DNA of 64,000 nucleotides from Bacillota bacterium (GTDB lineage: Bacteria; Bacillota; Clostridia; Christensenellales; Aristaeellaceae): NCBI GenBank assembly GCA_023416655.1, contig JAEZHK010000128.1:113125-177124 (forward strand). Reading direction: 5' to 3'. Position 1 is the first letter of the stretch, and each line of letters starts with the position of its first letter. Positions 32,725-41,361 of this stretch are shown piece by piece. The position numbers were made by a program, and so were the translations under genes. The notes beneath the pieces were generated by a model, which saw nothing but the letters and a program-made list of their open reading frames with translations, searched no databases and was not told the DNA's origin.

Positions 32725-34227
32725 TCATACCTTTTCGAGAATCATGACCTGCCAGTCTTCAAAGGAGATCTTTTCAGAGAGCGCGATGGCCCGTTCGGAG
32801 CGCTTGACGCAGTTCCAAGCGTCGTAGGTGGTCACCTTGTACCGGGCGCCCTCCCGATCGGTAGTCCAATCGCCCACCCACAGATGTTTGCCGGTCAGCG
32901 CGCGGCGGCAGAAGACCAGGTAGTAGTCGTAGCCCTTGCGCAGCGCGTAGTAATTGTTGGCGTCGGAGTTCACGAAGTCCCGCTCGAGTTCCTCAAAGGG
33001 GCAGCTTTCAATGATCTCCCGGAGGAACTTGAGCCTTTTTGGGCTTTCGCCGATCATGTCGCCGCCATAGGCCCAGAAGATGTCGCGGTTGTTGTCGCGG
33101 ATGAACGCCTCGCCGTGGGTGGCGTAGCCGCCGGCCATGGCGCTGCGCCAGTGGCGCTCAAGCTCCAGTTCGCCGGTGGTATTGCCCCAGTCGTCGGGCG
33201 TGTTGCCCTCATACTGGTACTCGTCGTTGATGACGGGCTTATGGTAACGTGCCTGAAGCTCGATCATGGTGGTGTAGGTGTCCGGGTGCTGGTAGCTGAC
33301 GTGGCTCATCCAGGGCCGGTCGGGGTAGATGCGGCCGAAGGGGATGTTGTGGCAGGAGATCGGGTGGCCGGACGGGTCGCGCGCCTTGACGAACTCGCCG
33401 ATCACGTCCCAGTCCCGGGCGTCGTAGCCCACCCGGAGCACCTTCTTTTCGGGCAGCGTCTTGATGTCGTACTCGTTGGCGAGGCTCCACCACACGTTTT
33501 TGAAGGCGGCGATGCGGGCGATGAGGTATTTGAGGTAGGAAAGCGCCTGGTCCTCGTCCATGCCGGTGTCGATGTCCCAGTGGCCGAAGTCGTAGGGGTG
33601 GAAGAGGATGGTATCCGCGATGATGCCGCGCGCGTCCAGTTCCCGCAGGCGGTCCTCATACTCCCGGAAGTAGGCCGGGTTGGGGCGGGCGAAGTCGAAC
33701 GCGCCGGGCGTCCCTTCGAAGGGATAGCAGGGCGGCTCGTAGCTGACGTCGATGGCGCCGTAGCCGCCGGTGTAGTGCTTGGGGAAGAACAGCATGCGGA
33801 TCTTGTTGAAGCCGTAGGCCGAGAAGCTCTCCAGCGTCTTTTCGCGGACGAACGCGGGCCGGTGATGCCACACATAGGCGGTGGTGCCCATGACGAAGAC
33901 GCGCGCCGCGTCTGCGTGGCGGAAGTGCATGCCGTCCACGCCCACCGGGCCGTGGTTTCCGGGCGCTGCGGGCAGCGCGGTGAATGCGGCGGTCAGCCTG
34001 TCCAGCGCCGGGAGGTTCGAGCGCGTGGTGAGCGTAAATTCGCCCTCTGACTGCGGCATGTACCGGATGACGAATCGGTCCCCGCCGTCGTAGAAACCGT
34101 CCAGCCGTTTCTCGCCGTCCGGCCCGGTCACGACGGCCTTGAGGCTGACCTGGGCGAATGGGTTTTCAAGGCCGGAGACGTCGGCGCTCAGCGCCCACTC
34201 GAAATAGTCATACTTTCTGATGTTCAT
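32725..34227 (-). CDS. Putative glycoside hydrolase, DUF5060/DUF4038-type
   Basis: A 500-residue intracellular (no signal peptide) glycosidase-like protein. Residues 1-85 form a DUF5060-like beta-sandwich (YDYFEWALSADVSG). Residues 90-400 form a TIM barrel with Glu252 in WWSLANEYD as likely acid/base and Glu336 in PVINDEYQYEG as likely nucleophile. Residues 415-500 are a C-terminal beta-domain. This architecture matches DUF4038/DUF5605 families, some of which are retaining glycosidases of plant or pectic side chains. The start is ATG at 34227 after GGAGGGG, overlapping the stop of the preceding frameshifted gene (ATGA). The lack of a secretion signal means it acts on imported oligosaccharides. 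Confidence 0.78.
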   Translation of the reverse strand: MNIRKYDYFEWALSADVSGLENPFAQVSLKAVVTGPDGEKRLDGFYDGGDRFVIRYMPQSEGEFTLTTRSNLPALDRLTAAFTALPAAPGNHGPVGVDGMHFRHADAARVFVMGTTAYVWHHRPAFVREKTLESFSAYGFNKIRMLFFPKHYTGGYGAIDVSYEPPCYPFEGTPGAFDFARPNPAYFREYEDRLRELDARGIIADTILFHPYDFGHWDIDTGMDEDQALSYLKYLIARIAAFKNVWWSLANEYDIKTLPEKKVLRVGYDARDWDVIGEFVKARDPSGHPISCHNIPFGRIYPDRPWMSHVSYQHPDTYTTMIELQARYHKPVINDEYQYEGNTPDDWGNTTGELELERHWRSAMAGGYATHGEAFIRDNNRDIFWAYGGDMIGESPKRLKFLREIIESCPFEELERDFVNSDANNYYALRKGYDYYLVFCRRALTGKHLWVGDWTTDREGARYKVTTYDAWNCVKRSERAIALSEKISFEDWQVMILEKV

Positions 34228-34522
34228 TGGGCCCCTCCCCGCTTTTTCGCGACGTACAGGAGGTCGGATTTGACCTCCGGCATGACGAGCCTCGTCCGGC
34301 CGTCCCGCGTGTCGGGCTCCGGGTTCAGCCGGTGCATGCTGGAAAGATCGTACAGCCAGATGTCGTAGCCGTCAAGGGACAGCGTGAGGTGCACGTCGCA
34401 GGCGTATGCGCGTAAATGGCAAGAGTCGCAAGGTCGTGGCTTGCCGCCATGCGGATGGACGGGTACTTCTCGTCCAGCTCTTTGTAACCCAGCGCGGCGG
34501 TCACGCGTTCTTTGGCGGTCAT
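34224..34522 (-). pseudogene. Small conserved gene split by a one-base frameshift
   Basis: An ATG at 34522 with AGGAGG upstream opens MTAKERVTAALGYKELDEKY and runs to about 34405. From there the sense continues in a frame one base back (CDVHLTLSLDGYDIWLYDLS, ending in VAKKRGGAQ), whose stop overlaps the hydrolase start. Joined, the protein would be about 99 residues. Neither half alone makes sense: the first frame goes on into SGCTIFPACTG and the second begins with meaningless RDRRAGLQ. The cause is a single missing base near 34395-34415, either a real mutation or a sequencing error. The family is unknown, but placement suggests a partner of the hydrolase. Confidence 0.65.
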
Positions 34523-34598
34523 AAAAGAAAACCTCCTCATCCATCGCCTTGGATCTGGGGCCTTAAGAAATCCGTATGATGATGATTGTGCGCGGATA

Positions 34599-34626
34599 AA
34601 ACATCCGGAGGGCGCGGGCCCTCTGG
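34599..34626 (-). repeat. Partial family-2 hairpin, after the RpiR gene
   Basis: Only the first family-2 hairpin is present (CCAGAGGGC-CCGC-GCCCTCCGG), with a recognisable GAACA ahead of it, 12 nt beyond the RpiR stop and in the same direction. The second hairpin is missing. Confidence 0.55.
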
Positions 34627-34637
34627 CATATTGTTCT

Positions 34638-35522
34638 CTACAGTTTTGTCGTCTCGTCGATGATGCGGTCGGTGAGGGAGAGCGCCTTATCGCACTGCGC
34701 GCTCTTGCGCATGCGGTAAATGATGAAAAGGCTTTCGATGATGGCCAGCTGCGCGATGCGCTGGGTGACGAGTTCGCCGCCGCACTCCACGAACGTGGCG
34801 GTGAGTAGCACGATGTCGCACTGCTTGGCGAGGTGCGAATACGGGAAGTTGGTGACGGCGATGGTGGTGGCCCCGGCGGCCTTGGCAAGCTTCGCCGCCT
34901 GCACCATGGAAACCGTATCGCCGGAGTGGGACACCAAAAGGCACACGCACTTTTCGTTCATGAGCGCGGCGAGCATCAGCTGCGTGTCGCCGTCCGTCGT
35001 GGTGTGGCAGATCGCGCCGACCTTCACGAATTTCTGGAACGCCGACAGCGCGACCACGCCCGAGTCGCCCGAGCCGAAGAACGCGATGCGCTCGGCCCCG
35101 ATCAGCGCGGCGGCGGCGCGCTCGTAATGCTCCGGGTTCATCACACACAAAAGGTCATTGAGCGCCTGAATGGACGCGTGCACGATGCTCTGGGCGATTT
35201 CAAGCGCGGAGCTTTCCTTGCTCACATGCTCGTAGGGCACTTCCGGGGGTACGGCGGGCGTTTCGCCGTCGGCCAGAAGCACTTCCTTCATCTCGGCGTA
35301 GCCTGAATAGCCCAGCCGCTGCGCCAGCCGCACAAAGGTGGGCTGCGAAACGCCGACTTCCTCGGACACCGCCGCGATCGTCGACCGCGCGACAAAGCCC
35401 GGCCGGTTCATCAGAAGGTCGGCCGCGCTGCGCTCCGCGCGCTTGAGGGACCGGTAGATCGCCTGGAGCCGGAGGAGCATCTGCGCCGGAAGCTGGATTG
35501 CCCGTTCGTCCTGAGCCTGCAT
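34638..35522 (-). CDS. RpiR/MurR-family transcriptional regulator
   Basis: A 294-residue regulator with an N-terminal HTH_6 domain (about 1-85; FVARSTIAAVSEEVGVSQPTFVRLAQRLGYSGY) and a C-terminal SIS sugar-isomerase-like domain (about 125-270; IAFFGSGDSG, CLLVSHSGDT). RpiR proteins sense phosphosugars and control sugar catabolic genes. The start is ATG at 35522 after AAGGCGGTGA; a long frame extending to 35924 overlaps the SIS gene and is rejected. It sits between a stand-alone SIS protein and the hydrolase group and probably controls them. Confidence 0.9.
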   Translation of the reverse strand: MQAQDERAIQLPAQMLLRLQAIYRSLKRAERSAADLLMNRPGFVARSTIAAVSEEVGVSQPTFVRLAQRLGYSGYAEMKEVLLADGETPAVPPEVPYEHVSKESSALEIAQSIVHASIQALNDLLCVMNPEHYERAAAALIGAERIAFFGSGDSGVVALSAFQKFVKVGAICHTTTDGDTQLMLAALMNEKCVCLLVSHSGDTVSMVQAAKLAKAAGATTIAVTNFPYSHLAKQCDIVLLTATFVECGGELVTQRIAQLAIIESLFIIYRMRKSAQCDKALSLTDRIIDETTKL

Positions 35523-35716
35523 CGTGTCACCGCCTTGAAGGTCAGATGGATTTACTTTATCACAATTCTGAAGCGATGTAAAGCGCCAGCGCATTGACCA
35601 TTGGCGTAGGCTTCCACCTTTTGTGAGGACCAATGCGCCGGGAACGTGGGCGGCGCGCGGCATAAGCCGCAAAAGGCGCATTGGATCGGAACCGGGACCG
35701 CCCGGAAATTTCGGCC

Positions 35717-36331
35717 TTAGGTGGCCTTTCCGCCGCGCAGCGTCTCGCCCGTCGCGCCGCCGGGATGGATGCGCAAAAACTGCTCCCGGGTGAATCCGTT
35801 CAGCCGCATCGCGGCCAGGATGATCGCGTCGAACGCGGCGATCACGCCCAGCGTCGAGGCGCAGGGCATCATCTTCCAGGGGCAGGGTTCCTCCCCGGTG
35901 TCGAGAATCAGCGGGAGATCGCACGCCTTCGCGAGCGCCGAGTCCGGGTTGTGGGTCACGCCGACAATGCTTGCGCCCTTGTCCTTGCAGCAGGGAACGT
36001 AATTAAAAATCTCCGGCGTGTTCCCGCCCTTGGTGATCAAAACCACCACGTCGCCCGGCTGGATCATGCCCATCGCACCGTGGGGCGCGTCCGCCGGCGA
36101 CAGGAAGATGCCCGGGATCTCGATGCAGCTCAGCGTGTGGGCGATGCGCCTGGCCGCCGCGCCCGACGTGCCGCAGCCCGCCACGAACACCCGCGCGTTT
36201 TCGCGCTTGGCTTTCAATAGCCGCTCGACAATCCTGTCCAGCGCTTGATAGTCCAGCTTTTTCGTCAGGTTCTCAATGGCCTTCGCCTCGGTCAGAAGCG
36301 TCTGGTCGTACCACGCGTGATCAATGAGCAT
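35717..36331 (-). CDS. SIS-domain sugar-phosphate isomerase-like protein, paralogue 1
   Basis: A 204-residue stand-alone SIS domain, similar to the isomerase part of KpsF/GutQ or to 6-phospho-3-hexuloisomerase, without CBS domains. Phosphosugar-binding motifs are VFVAGCGTSGAAAR and VVVLITKGGNTPEI, and the end (FLRIHPGGATGE) is typical. It is about 40 percent identical by eye to the protein at 52355-52960, including the HPGGATGE/HPAGAVGD end. The ATG follows GGAGGTG. The substrate is probably a ketose or aldose phosphate of the pathway served by the nearby kinases. Confidence 0.85.
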   Translation of the reverse strand: MLIDHAWYDQTLLTEAKAIENLTKKLDYQALDRIVERLLKAKRENARVFVAGCGTSGAAARRIAHTLSCIEIPGIFLSPADAPHGAMGMIQPGDVVVLITKGGNTPEIFNYVPCCKDKGASIVGVTHNPDSALAKACDLPLILDTGEEPCPWKMMPCASTLGVIAAFDAIILAAMRLNGFTREQFLRIHPGGATGETLRGGKAT

Positions 36332-36364
36332 GAAGCACCTCCGTGGAATTTAAGGGGAGGCGGG

Positions 36365-36446
36365 GGAACGACGAGAGGATGCCGGAGGGCCCTGCCCTCC
36401 GGACCTCCCGCAAGGGGGATGATCCCCCTTGACCCCGCACAAGGGG
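36365..36446 (+). repeat. Family-2 two-hairpin element, plus orientation
   Basis: GAACG, CCGGAGGGC-CCT-GCCCTCCGG, ACCTCCCGC, CAAGGGGGATGATCCCCCTTG, ACCCCGCACAAGGGG. It lies upstream of the minus-strand SIS gene, so this copy does not follow a stop in its own direction. It faces the copy at 36480-36588. Confidence 0.75.
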
Positions 36447-36479
36447 TAATGTATATACTTATACCTGTTACTCGTCATA

Positions 36480-36588
36480 CTTTGACCCGAAAATGTACGC
36501 GCTAGCGGACATTTTCCCTGTGAGGGTTCCAAGGGGAATCATTCCCCTTGGCGGGGCGGGGGGCGGAGCCCCGCAATAACCCCCTTGC
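36480..36588 (-). repeat. Family-2 element with tail hairpin, after the SAF-domain oxidoreductase
   Basis: Starts 2 nt after the stop of the minus-strand gene at 36590. First hairpin GCGGGGCTCCGCCCCCCGC-like, second CCAAGGGGAATGATTCCCCTTGG, then a third stem AAAATGTCCGC-TAGC-GCGTACATTTT followed by CGGGTCAAAGT. The same third stem and tail occur at 50697-50734 and 56392-56430. Confidence 0.75.
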
Positions 36589-36589
36589 C

Positions 36590-37888
36590 TTACGCCGGAT
36601 AAAGCTGATCTTGTATTCTGCGCAGCTGCAAGAGCACCGACGAGTTGTCCAGCTCCACCATGTCGTAGGTGATGACTTCGTCACGCTTCACGTCGCACAG
36701 GAGCTTCGCGCCCTTGGCCAGGCCCAGCGGCAGCATGTTGCCTTCGCGGGCGACGGTGGCCAGGTCGATGGAGCCGCGGTAGCAGCACTCGCCGATGCCG
36801 TCGAGCACCTGGCCCGCCTTCAGGTCCTGCTTGGCCACGGTGATGCACTCGCTGGTCAGCTTCTTCATCGGGTGGGCGGTGGACTCGTGGTACAATACGC
36901 CCTGCGCCACGGTGATGGGCGTCTCGCAGGAGCACAGGTGGTAGGGCCGGAGCAGGCAGTAATTCGGGCCGTAGCCCATGTCGCGTTGGCTGAGGCCCTC
37001 GATCAGGGTGGGGTTATCCGTGGTGATGACCACGAACACGCCCGGGTTGATGTCGCCGATGCCGTAGTCGACCACGCCTTCCTTCTCCAGGATGCCGCCC
37101 TGGGACTTCAGGCTGAACACGCTCTTGAGGTCCTTGATGTTGCACTTCGGGCCGTGCATGCCGCGTATATCGGGCACGAGGCCGGTGGCGTTTGACACCG
37201 CGCACATCTCAATCATGGTCTTGGAGCCGTCCACGAACTCCACCAGCATGCGGGGGTTCATGTGGCGCTTCGCGGCCTTCTCCACCCACTCAGGGTCCTT
37301 CGAGGTGGCGTAGATATCGAGGGGATTGTTTTTGCCCTTTCCGGCGGCGACCACCTTGAAGCCCAGCGCCGTTGCGAAACGGTAAACCTCCACAATGGAA
37401 CCCGGCTCGTCGCCCGCGGTCAGCGAATACACCACACCGGCGTTTTCCGCCATCTGCCGAAGCAGCGGCCCCACGGTGATGTCGCACTCCACGTTCATCA
37501 TGACGATGTGCTTTTTCTGGTTGAAGCACTCCAGCGAGATGCGCGCGCCCATTTCGGGGCTGCCGGTGGCGTCGATCACCGATTCGATCGGCGCGGCCAT
37601 GACGGCCAGAAGATAGTTGGTGGTGATGACCTTCTTGCCCTCGGCCAGCGCCCGCTCGCATTCGGCCAGGTCGCCCGTTTCCACCAGCTCGCCCCGGTAA
37701 CCGGCGGCCTCAAAGGCGCTGCGGCAGGTTTCGGTCTTCAGGTCCACCACGATGTCCATCTCCATGCCCTGCATGAGGCCCACCTGGCACACGATCTCCT
37801 TACCCATCTGGCCCGCGCCGATCAGCGCCACGCGAATGGGCCTGCCTTCCCTCTGACGCTGCAGGAGCCGCTGGTCGATTTCGTACAT
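36590..37888 (-). CDS. Homoserine dehydrogenase-like oxidoreductase with C-terminal SAF domain
   Basis: A 432-residue NAD(P)-dependent oxidoreductase. Residues about 15-150 form a Rossmann fold (RVALIGAGQMGKEIV) as in homoserine dehydrogenase, about 150-330 a catalytic domain (LTAGDEPGSIVEVYRFATALG), and about 345-410 a SAF domain (ITVAKQDLKAGQVLDGIG). Proteins of this architecture occur in sugar and sugar-acid catabolic clusters, but the reaction is not settled from sequence. The start is ATG at 37888 after GGGGGAC; the TTG start seven codons earlier is rejected. It follows the FGGY kinase gene by 27 nt in one operon. Confidence 0.8.
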   Translation of the reverse strand: MYEIDQRLLQRQREGRPIRVALIGAGQMGKEIVCQVGLMQGMEMDIVVDLKTETCRSAFEAAGYRGELVETGDLAECERALAEGKKVITTNYLLAVMAAPIESVIDATGSPEMGARISLECFNQKKHIVMMNVECDITVGPLLRQMAENAGVVYSLTAGDEPGSIVEVYRFATALGFKVVAAGKGKNNPLDIYATSKDPEWVEKAAKRHMNPRMLVEFVDGSKTMIEMCAVSNATGLVPDIRGMHGPKCNIKDLKSVFSLKSQGGILEKEGVVDYGIGDINPGVFVVITTDNPTLIEGLSQRDMGYGPNYCLLRPYHLCSCETPITVAQGVLYHESTAHPMKKLTSECITVAKQDLKAGQVLDGIGECCYRGSIDLATVAREGNMLPLGLAKGAKLLCDVKRDEVITYDMVELDNSSVLLQLRRIQDQLYPA

Positions 37889-37915
37889 ATTCTCGTCCCC
37901 CGTTCTCAAGAGTAA

Positions 37916-39448
37916 CTATGGATGGCGCGCGTTTAGCCGCGCGAGCAGCGCAAACTGGTCCTTGAGGCTTACGTACAGTCCCTTGTAGAGGTCAAAGTAT
38001 TCCATGTAGATCGCGTGGGCGGCGGGGTCCGGCTCCATCGGCTCCACGTACTGAACCTTTTCCTTCGCCGCGTCAAAGCTTTTGATCAGCCCCGCGCCGA
38101 CGCCCGCCAAGAGGCAATCCCCGTAGGGCGCGCCCGCACGGTTCCCCACCAGCACCGTGGGCAGGTTGAACACGTCCGTGATGATCCTGCGCCACAGCCG
38201 GCTCTTGGCGCCGCCCTCGTTCAAAACCAGCGGATAATTGATGTTCGGAACGGAAGGCGACAGCACCTCGAAGGAGTGGTACAGCGCGTAGGCGACGGAT
38301 TCCATCATCGCCCGCACCAGATGGCCCTTGGTGTGCCTTAGCGACAGCCCGAAGATCACACCCTTGGCGTTCGTGTCCCAGATGGGCGTGCGCTCGCCCA
38401 TTAAATAAGGAAGCACAACCAGGCCGTCGCTGCCGGGGCGGATCTTCTCCGCCTCCAGGTTCAGCATGTCGTAGGCGTCAAGGCCCGTCAGCGCCTCGGC
38501 CGCCTTCTCGAGCTGCGAGAAGTTGTCCCGCAGGTAGCGCATCAGCACGCCCCCGGTGGTCGTGGTAGGCACGGCGATGTAGCCGCCCGGCGTGGTATAC
38601 GGAAAGTTGATCATACTGGGCAAAAAGTCCATCGAGTCCATGACCACGCCGAAGTTGCCGCAGGTGCCCAGGTTCATCTGGATGTCGCCCGGACGGGTCG
38701 CGCCCGCGCCCAGCCAGCCCGCGTTGCAGTCGGTCTGCCCGGAGAGCACCAGCGTGCCGGGCGCGAGGCCGATTTCCTCCGCGACGGACGGCAAAACCTG
38801 CCCGATCACCTCATGGCAGTCGGTCACCGGCGGGAACATGCCGGGGTCGAGGCCCAGCGATTCGATCATCCCCCAGTCAAACGCATTCTTCTTCATATCG
38901 AACGCGCCGAAGAACATGGCGTTGGAGCGGTTGACGTTGTGCACCCCGGTAAGGCGGTACGTCAGGTACCCGTCGATGGAGTGCGCCATGCGGATGCGCC
39001 GGTAGCGCTCCGGTTCATTGCGCTTCATCCACAGGAGGTTTACAATGGAAGGGTGGTCCTCCAGCCGGTTGGCGGTGACGGCGAAGTACCTGTCCAGCCC
39101 GATCTTCTCCAGCACTTCCCCGGTTTCAGCCTTGGCCCGCCGGTCCAGAAGATTGAACGCCCGGCCCACCGCGCGCCCGTCTTCGCCGGTCAGCACCATG
39201 GAGGGCATGGCCGCGGAGATGGCGATGGCCTTGATGTCGCGCCGGTCCACGCCCGCGCCCCGGACGCACTTTCGCACGTTCTCACAGGCGGTGCGCCAAT
39301 AGTCCTCCGGCTCGTGCTCCGACCAGTCCGCCCGGCAGGTATGTATCGGGTATTCGCGGAAGGCGTAGGCGAGGCGGTTCAGCGCCGTGTCCGTCAGGCA
39401 CGCCTTGGAGCCGCCCGTGCCGAAATCGATCCCCAGCAGGTATTCCAA
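37916..39448 (-). CDS. FGGY-family carbohydrate kinase
   Basis: A 510-residue FGGY kinase with the first phosphate motif LGIDFGTGGSKACLTD, a catalytic Asp in VLSGQTDCNAGWLGAG, the adenosine motif NLGTCGNFGVVM and the C-terminal LNEGGAKSRLWRRIITDV (GGAKS loop). It resembles xylulokinase- and gluconokinase-like branches, and the sugar is unknown. No strong ribosome site lies next to the ATG at 39448 (AAAGGGG is 13 bases away). First gene of a two-gene operon with the SAF-domain oxidoreductase, with a possible ROK operator upstream. It is one of three FGGY kinases in the window, none closely alike. Confidence 0.88.
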   Translation of the reverse strand: MEYLLGIDFGTGGSKACLTDTALNRLAYAFREYPIHTCRADWSEHEPEDYWRTACENVRKCVRGAGVDRRDIKAIAISAAMPSMVLTGEDGRAVGRAFNLLDRRAKAETGEVLEKIGLDRYFAVTANRLEDHPSIVNLLWMKRNEPERYRRIRMAHSIDGYLTYRLTGVHNVNRSNAMFFGAFDMKKNAFDWGMIESLGLDPGMFPPVTDCHEVIGQVLPSVAEEIGLAPGTLVLSGQTDCNAGWLGAGATRPGDIQMNLGTCGNFGVVMDSMDFLPSMINFPYTTPGGYIAVPTTTTGGVLMRYLRDNFSQLEKAAEALTGLDAYDMLNLEAEKIRPGSDGLVVLPYLMGERTPIWDTNAKGVIFGLSLRHTKGHLVRAMMESVAYALYHSFEVLSPSVPNINYPLVLNEGGAKSRLWRRIITDVFNLPTVLVGNRAGAPYGDCLLAGVGAGLIKSFDAAKEKVQYVEPMEPDPAAHAIYMEYFDLYKGLYVSLKDQFALLARLNARHP

Positions 39449-39498
39449 TGCCCGCGCCCCTTTCCGTAACGAATTACAACATAGGTTTTTTCCTTATG

Positions 39499-39520
39499 TA
39501 ACTCGCTGAGTACATTTTAT
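39499..39520 (-). promoter_or_regulatory. Candidate operator shared with the GRE operon
   Basis: TAACTCGCTGAGTACATTTT and two more bases, with an ACTC/GAGT inverted repeat, closely match the sequence before the ROK regulator at 28435. It lies 51 bp upstream of the FGGY kinase start in the divergent gap with the alcohol dehydrogenase. Confidence 0.45.
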
Positions 39521-39598
39521 ATCGGGAAATCTGTAAAGTCAAGCTGTAATTATAATTTTTATGGCCATAATTCAAGAATTTCTCGCGCCCGAGCCTCC

Positions 39599-39627
39599 TT
39601 GACATTTCACATACAATCATCTAAAAT
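39599..39627 (+). promoter_or_regulatory. Promoter of the zinc alcohol dehydrogenase gene
   Basis: A perfect TTGACA (39599-39604) and TAAAAT (39622-39627), 17 bp apart, 42 bp upstream of the start codon. Confidence 0.7.
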
Positions 39628-39668
39628 GTAAGCACATCGGATTCCGTTCAAAAAAGGGAGTGGTCCAC

Positions 39669-40712
39669 ATGATGAAAGCAGTCGTCCTTTCCGCGCCCGG
39701 AAGCTTTGCAGTGCAAACCGTTCAAAAACCCGCCTGCCCGGACGAGGGGCTTCTGATCAAGGTATGGTATTGCGGACTCTGCGGCAGCGACATGCGCACG
39801 CTCTTCAGCGGCCATAAAAACGTGCCGCTGCCCGCGGTGATCGGCCACGAGGTCTCGGGCGAAGTGGTTAAAACCGGCAAAAACTACCGCGGCGACTACA
39901 GTGTAGGCGACCTCCTCGCCATCGCGCCCAACGTGTACTGCGGAAAGTGCGGCTTCTGCCGGATGGGCCGGTACGAGTTCTGCGAGAGCATCCGCGAACT
40001 GGCGCAGCAGTGGCCGGGCGGCTTCGCCGAGTACATGGCCATCCCTGCGGAGGCGCTCAGGCTTGGCACCATCCAGAAGATCCCGGAGGGCCTTCCGCCG
40101 GAGTACGCCTGCGTGGCCGAGCCGCCGTCCTCCTGCATCAACGCCCAGGAAAAGCTGGGCGTGGGCTTGGGCGACACGGTGCTCATCATCGGCTCCGGGC
40201 CCATCGGCAGCATCCACATCTGCGTGGCCAAGGCCCGCGGCGCGAAGCGCGTCTTCATCGCGGACGTCAACCAGTCCCGCCTGGACATGGTGAAGGCGTT
40301 CGGGCCGGACGAGACCATCAACGCCTCCGAGGTGGACCTGGTGGCGGAAGTGAAGCGGCTGACCGGCGGCGCGGGCGCCGACGTGGTCATCACCGCAAAC
40401 CCCGTGGCCGACACGCAGGTGCAGGCGCTCTCCGCTGCCCGGAAGGGCGGGCGCATCGCCTTCTTCGGCGGGCTGCCGCACGACAAGAGTATCGTGCCGC
40501 TTGATACGAACCTCATCCACTACAAGGGCCTGACGGTCATCGGCACCACGGGTTTTGCGCCCCGGCACCACATCCAGTCGCTGGACCTGATGCAATCCGG
40601 CCGCATCCCGGGCGAAAAGCTCGTCACCCACATCCTGCCGCTGGATTCCTTCGCCGAGGGCGTACAACTGGCGCGCGAGGGCAAGGCGATGAAGGTGGTC
40701 TTCAAAATCTAG
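39669..40712 (+). CDS. Zinc-dependent medium-chain alcohol/polyol dehydrogenase
   Basis: A 347-residue MDR-family dehydrogenase. Catalytic zinc ligands are seen in CGLCGSD and GHEVSG, and the structural zinc site is the four-Cys lobe CGKCGFCRMGRYEFC. The NAD(H) Rossmann motif is VLIIGSGPIGSIHICVAKARGA. It resembles sorbitol/threonine dehydrogenase branches, so it probably oxidises a polyol or sugar. The start is ATG at 39669, eight bases after GGGAG; a GTG at 39660 is rejected. Divergent from the FGGY kinase operon, with its own strong promoter. A family-1 element touches its stop. Confidence 0.9.
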   Translation: MMKAVVLSAPGSFAVQTVQKPACPDEGLLIKVWYCGLCGSDMRTLFSGHKNVPLPAVIGHEVSGEVVKTGKNYRGDYSVGDLLAIAPNVYCGKCGFCRMGRYEFCESIRELAQQWPGGFAEYMAIPAEALRLGTIQKIPEGLPPEYACVAEPPSSCINAQEKLGVGLGDTVLIIGSGPIGSIHICVAKARGAKRVFIADVNQSRLDMVKAFGPDETINASEVDLVAEVKRLTGGAGADVVITANPVADTQVQALSAARKGGRIAFFGGLPHDKSIVPLDTNLIHYKGLTVIGTTGFAPRHHIQSLDLMQSGRIPGEKLVTHILPLDSFAEGVQLAREGKAMKVVFKI

Positions 40713-40885
40713 GCGATGAAAATCCGCCCGGCGGCTTTTCATCGCGAAGGAAGAAGGCTGCGTGAGCCTAAAATTCTGCGGAATTTTCGGGCGGCTCACT
40801 GACTTGCGGTATTATTTGAACGACCAGTGTGCGCACTGGTCGTTCAAATATGATCCGTTCCCGGCGCGCAGGTCGCCGGGAACGA
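40713..40885 (+). repeat. Family-1 four-hairpin element, copy 6
   Basis: Begins at the base after the dehydrogenase stop, reading D-C-B-A. D is 40713-40745 (GCGATGAAAA/TTTTCATCGC), C 40769-40787 inside GTGAGCC/GGCTCAC, B 40813-40850 (perfect 17-bp stem TATTTGAACGACCAGTG around TGCG) and A 40857-40883. Stem B here shares almost no outer sequence with copies 1-3 yet pairs fully. Confidence 0.88.
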
Positions 40886-41185
40886 TGGAAGCCCGGAGCA
40901 GACGGCAATCAGATTTCCCCCATGTCCCGACGCCGGGAATTGCTTTTCCACTTTTCCGGCAAGGTTTCCTTTACGTCCCATGAGGCGGGCGGCACACTCT
41001 GGAAGCCACTTTTCCAGTCGGATTCCGTTTTTGCCGTCGAATTTCCGAGAGATTTGTCGCGGTTTTGCTTTACGTATTTTGGAATTTGTATATGTAATAT
41101 ACTACGTCGGCATGGCGAAGGACGTACCGCCCCGGATTTCTTGAATTCTGTAACAGTCCCCGCTGGAAACCGGCGTCCAGTGAGA

Positions 41186-41198
41186 TGTAACGCTTACA
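41186..41198 (+). promoter_or_regulatory. TGTAA-CGC-TTACA dyad, possible LacI-type operator
   Basis: A perfect inverted repeat centred on CG, 28 bp upstream of the -35 of the M24-like gene, resembles CcpA/LacI-family sites but is one base short of the cre consensus. The rest of the gap 40886-41226 holds a GTATA-TGTAA-TATAC dyad (41088-41102) and no gene. Confidence 0.4.
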
Positions 41199-41226
41199 CT
41201 TTTCTAAAATATTTTTGAAATAAGTA

Positions 41227-41255
41227 TAGACATTGGCAAAGCTGCGTGCTATAAT
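41227..41255 (+). promoter_or_regulatory. Promoter of the M24-like gene
   Basis: TAGACA (41227-41232) and a perfect TATAAT (41250-41255) are 17 bp apart. The leader is about 100 nt. Confidence 0.7.
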
Positions 41256-41361
41256 GCGTACAAACGAGCGGATCGACCAATCGGACGCACGGCCGCACGG
41301 CAAATTCCACAACGTTTGGCCCAGCCCAGGTTAAGCCTGAAGGCGAATTTCGGAGGGACGT

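Noticed and set aside
35523..35924. N-terminal extension of the RpiR regulator to 428 residues
   Set aside because: The extra 134 residues are Arg-rich antisense-like sequence overlapping the SIS gene. ATG at 35522 follows a ribosome site and starts the family domain.
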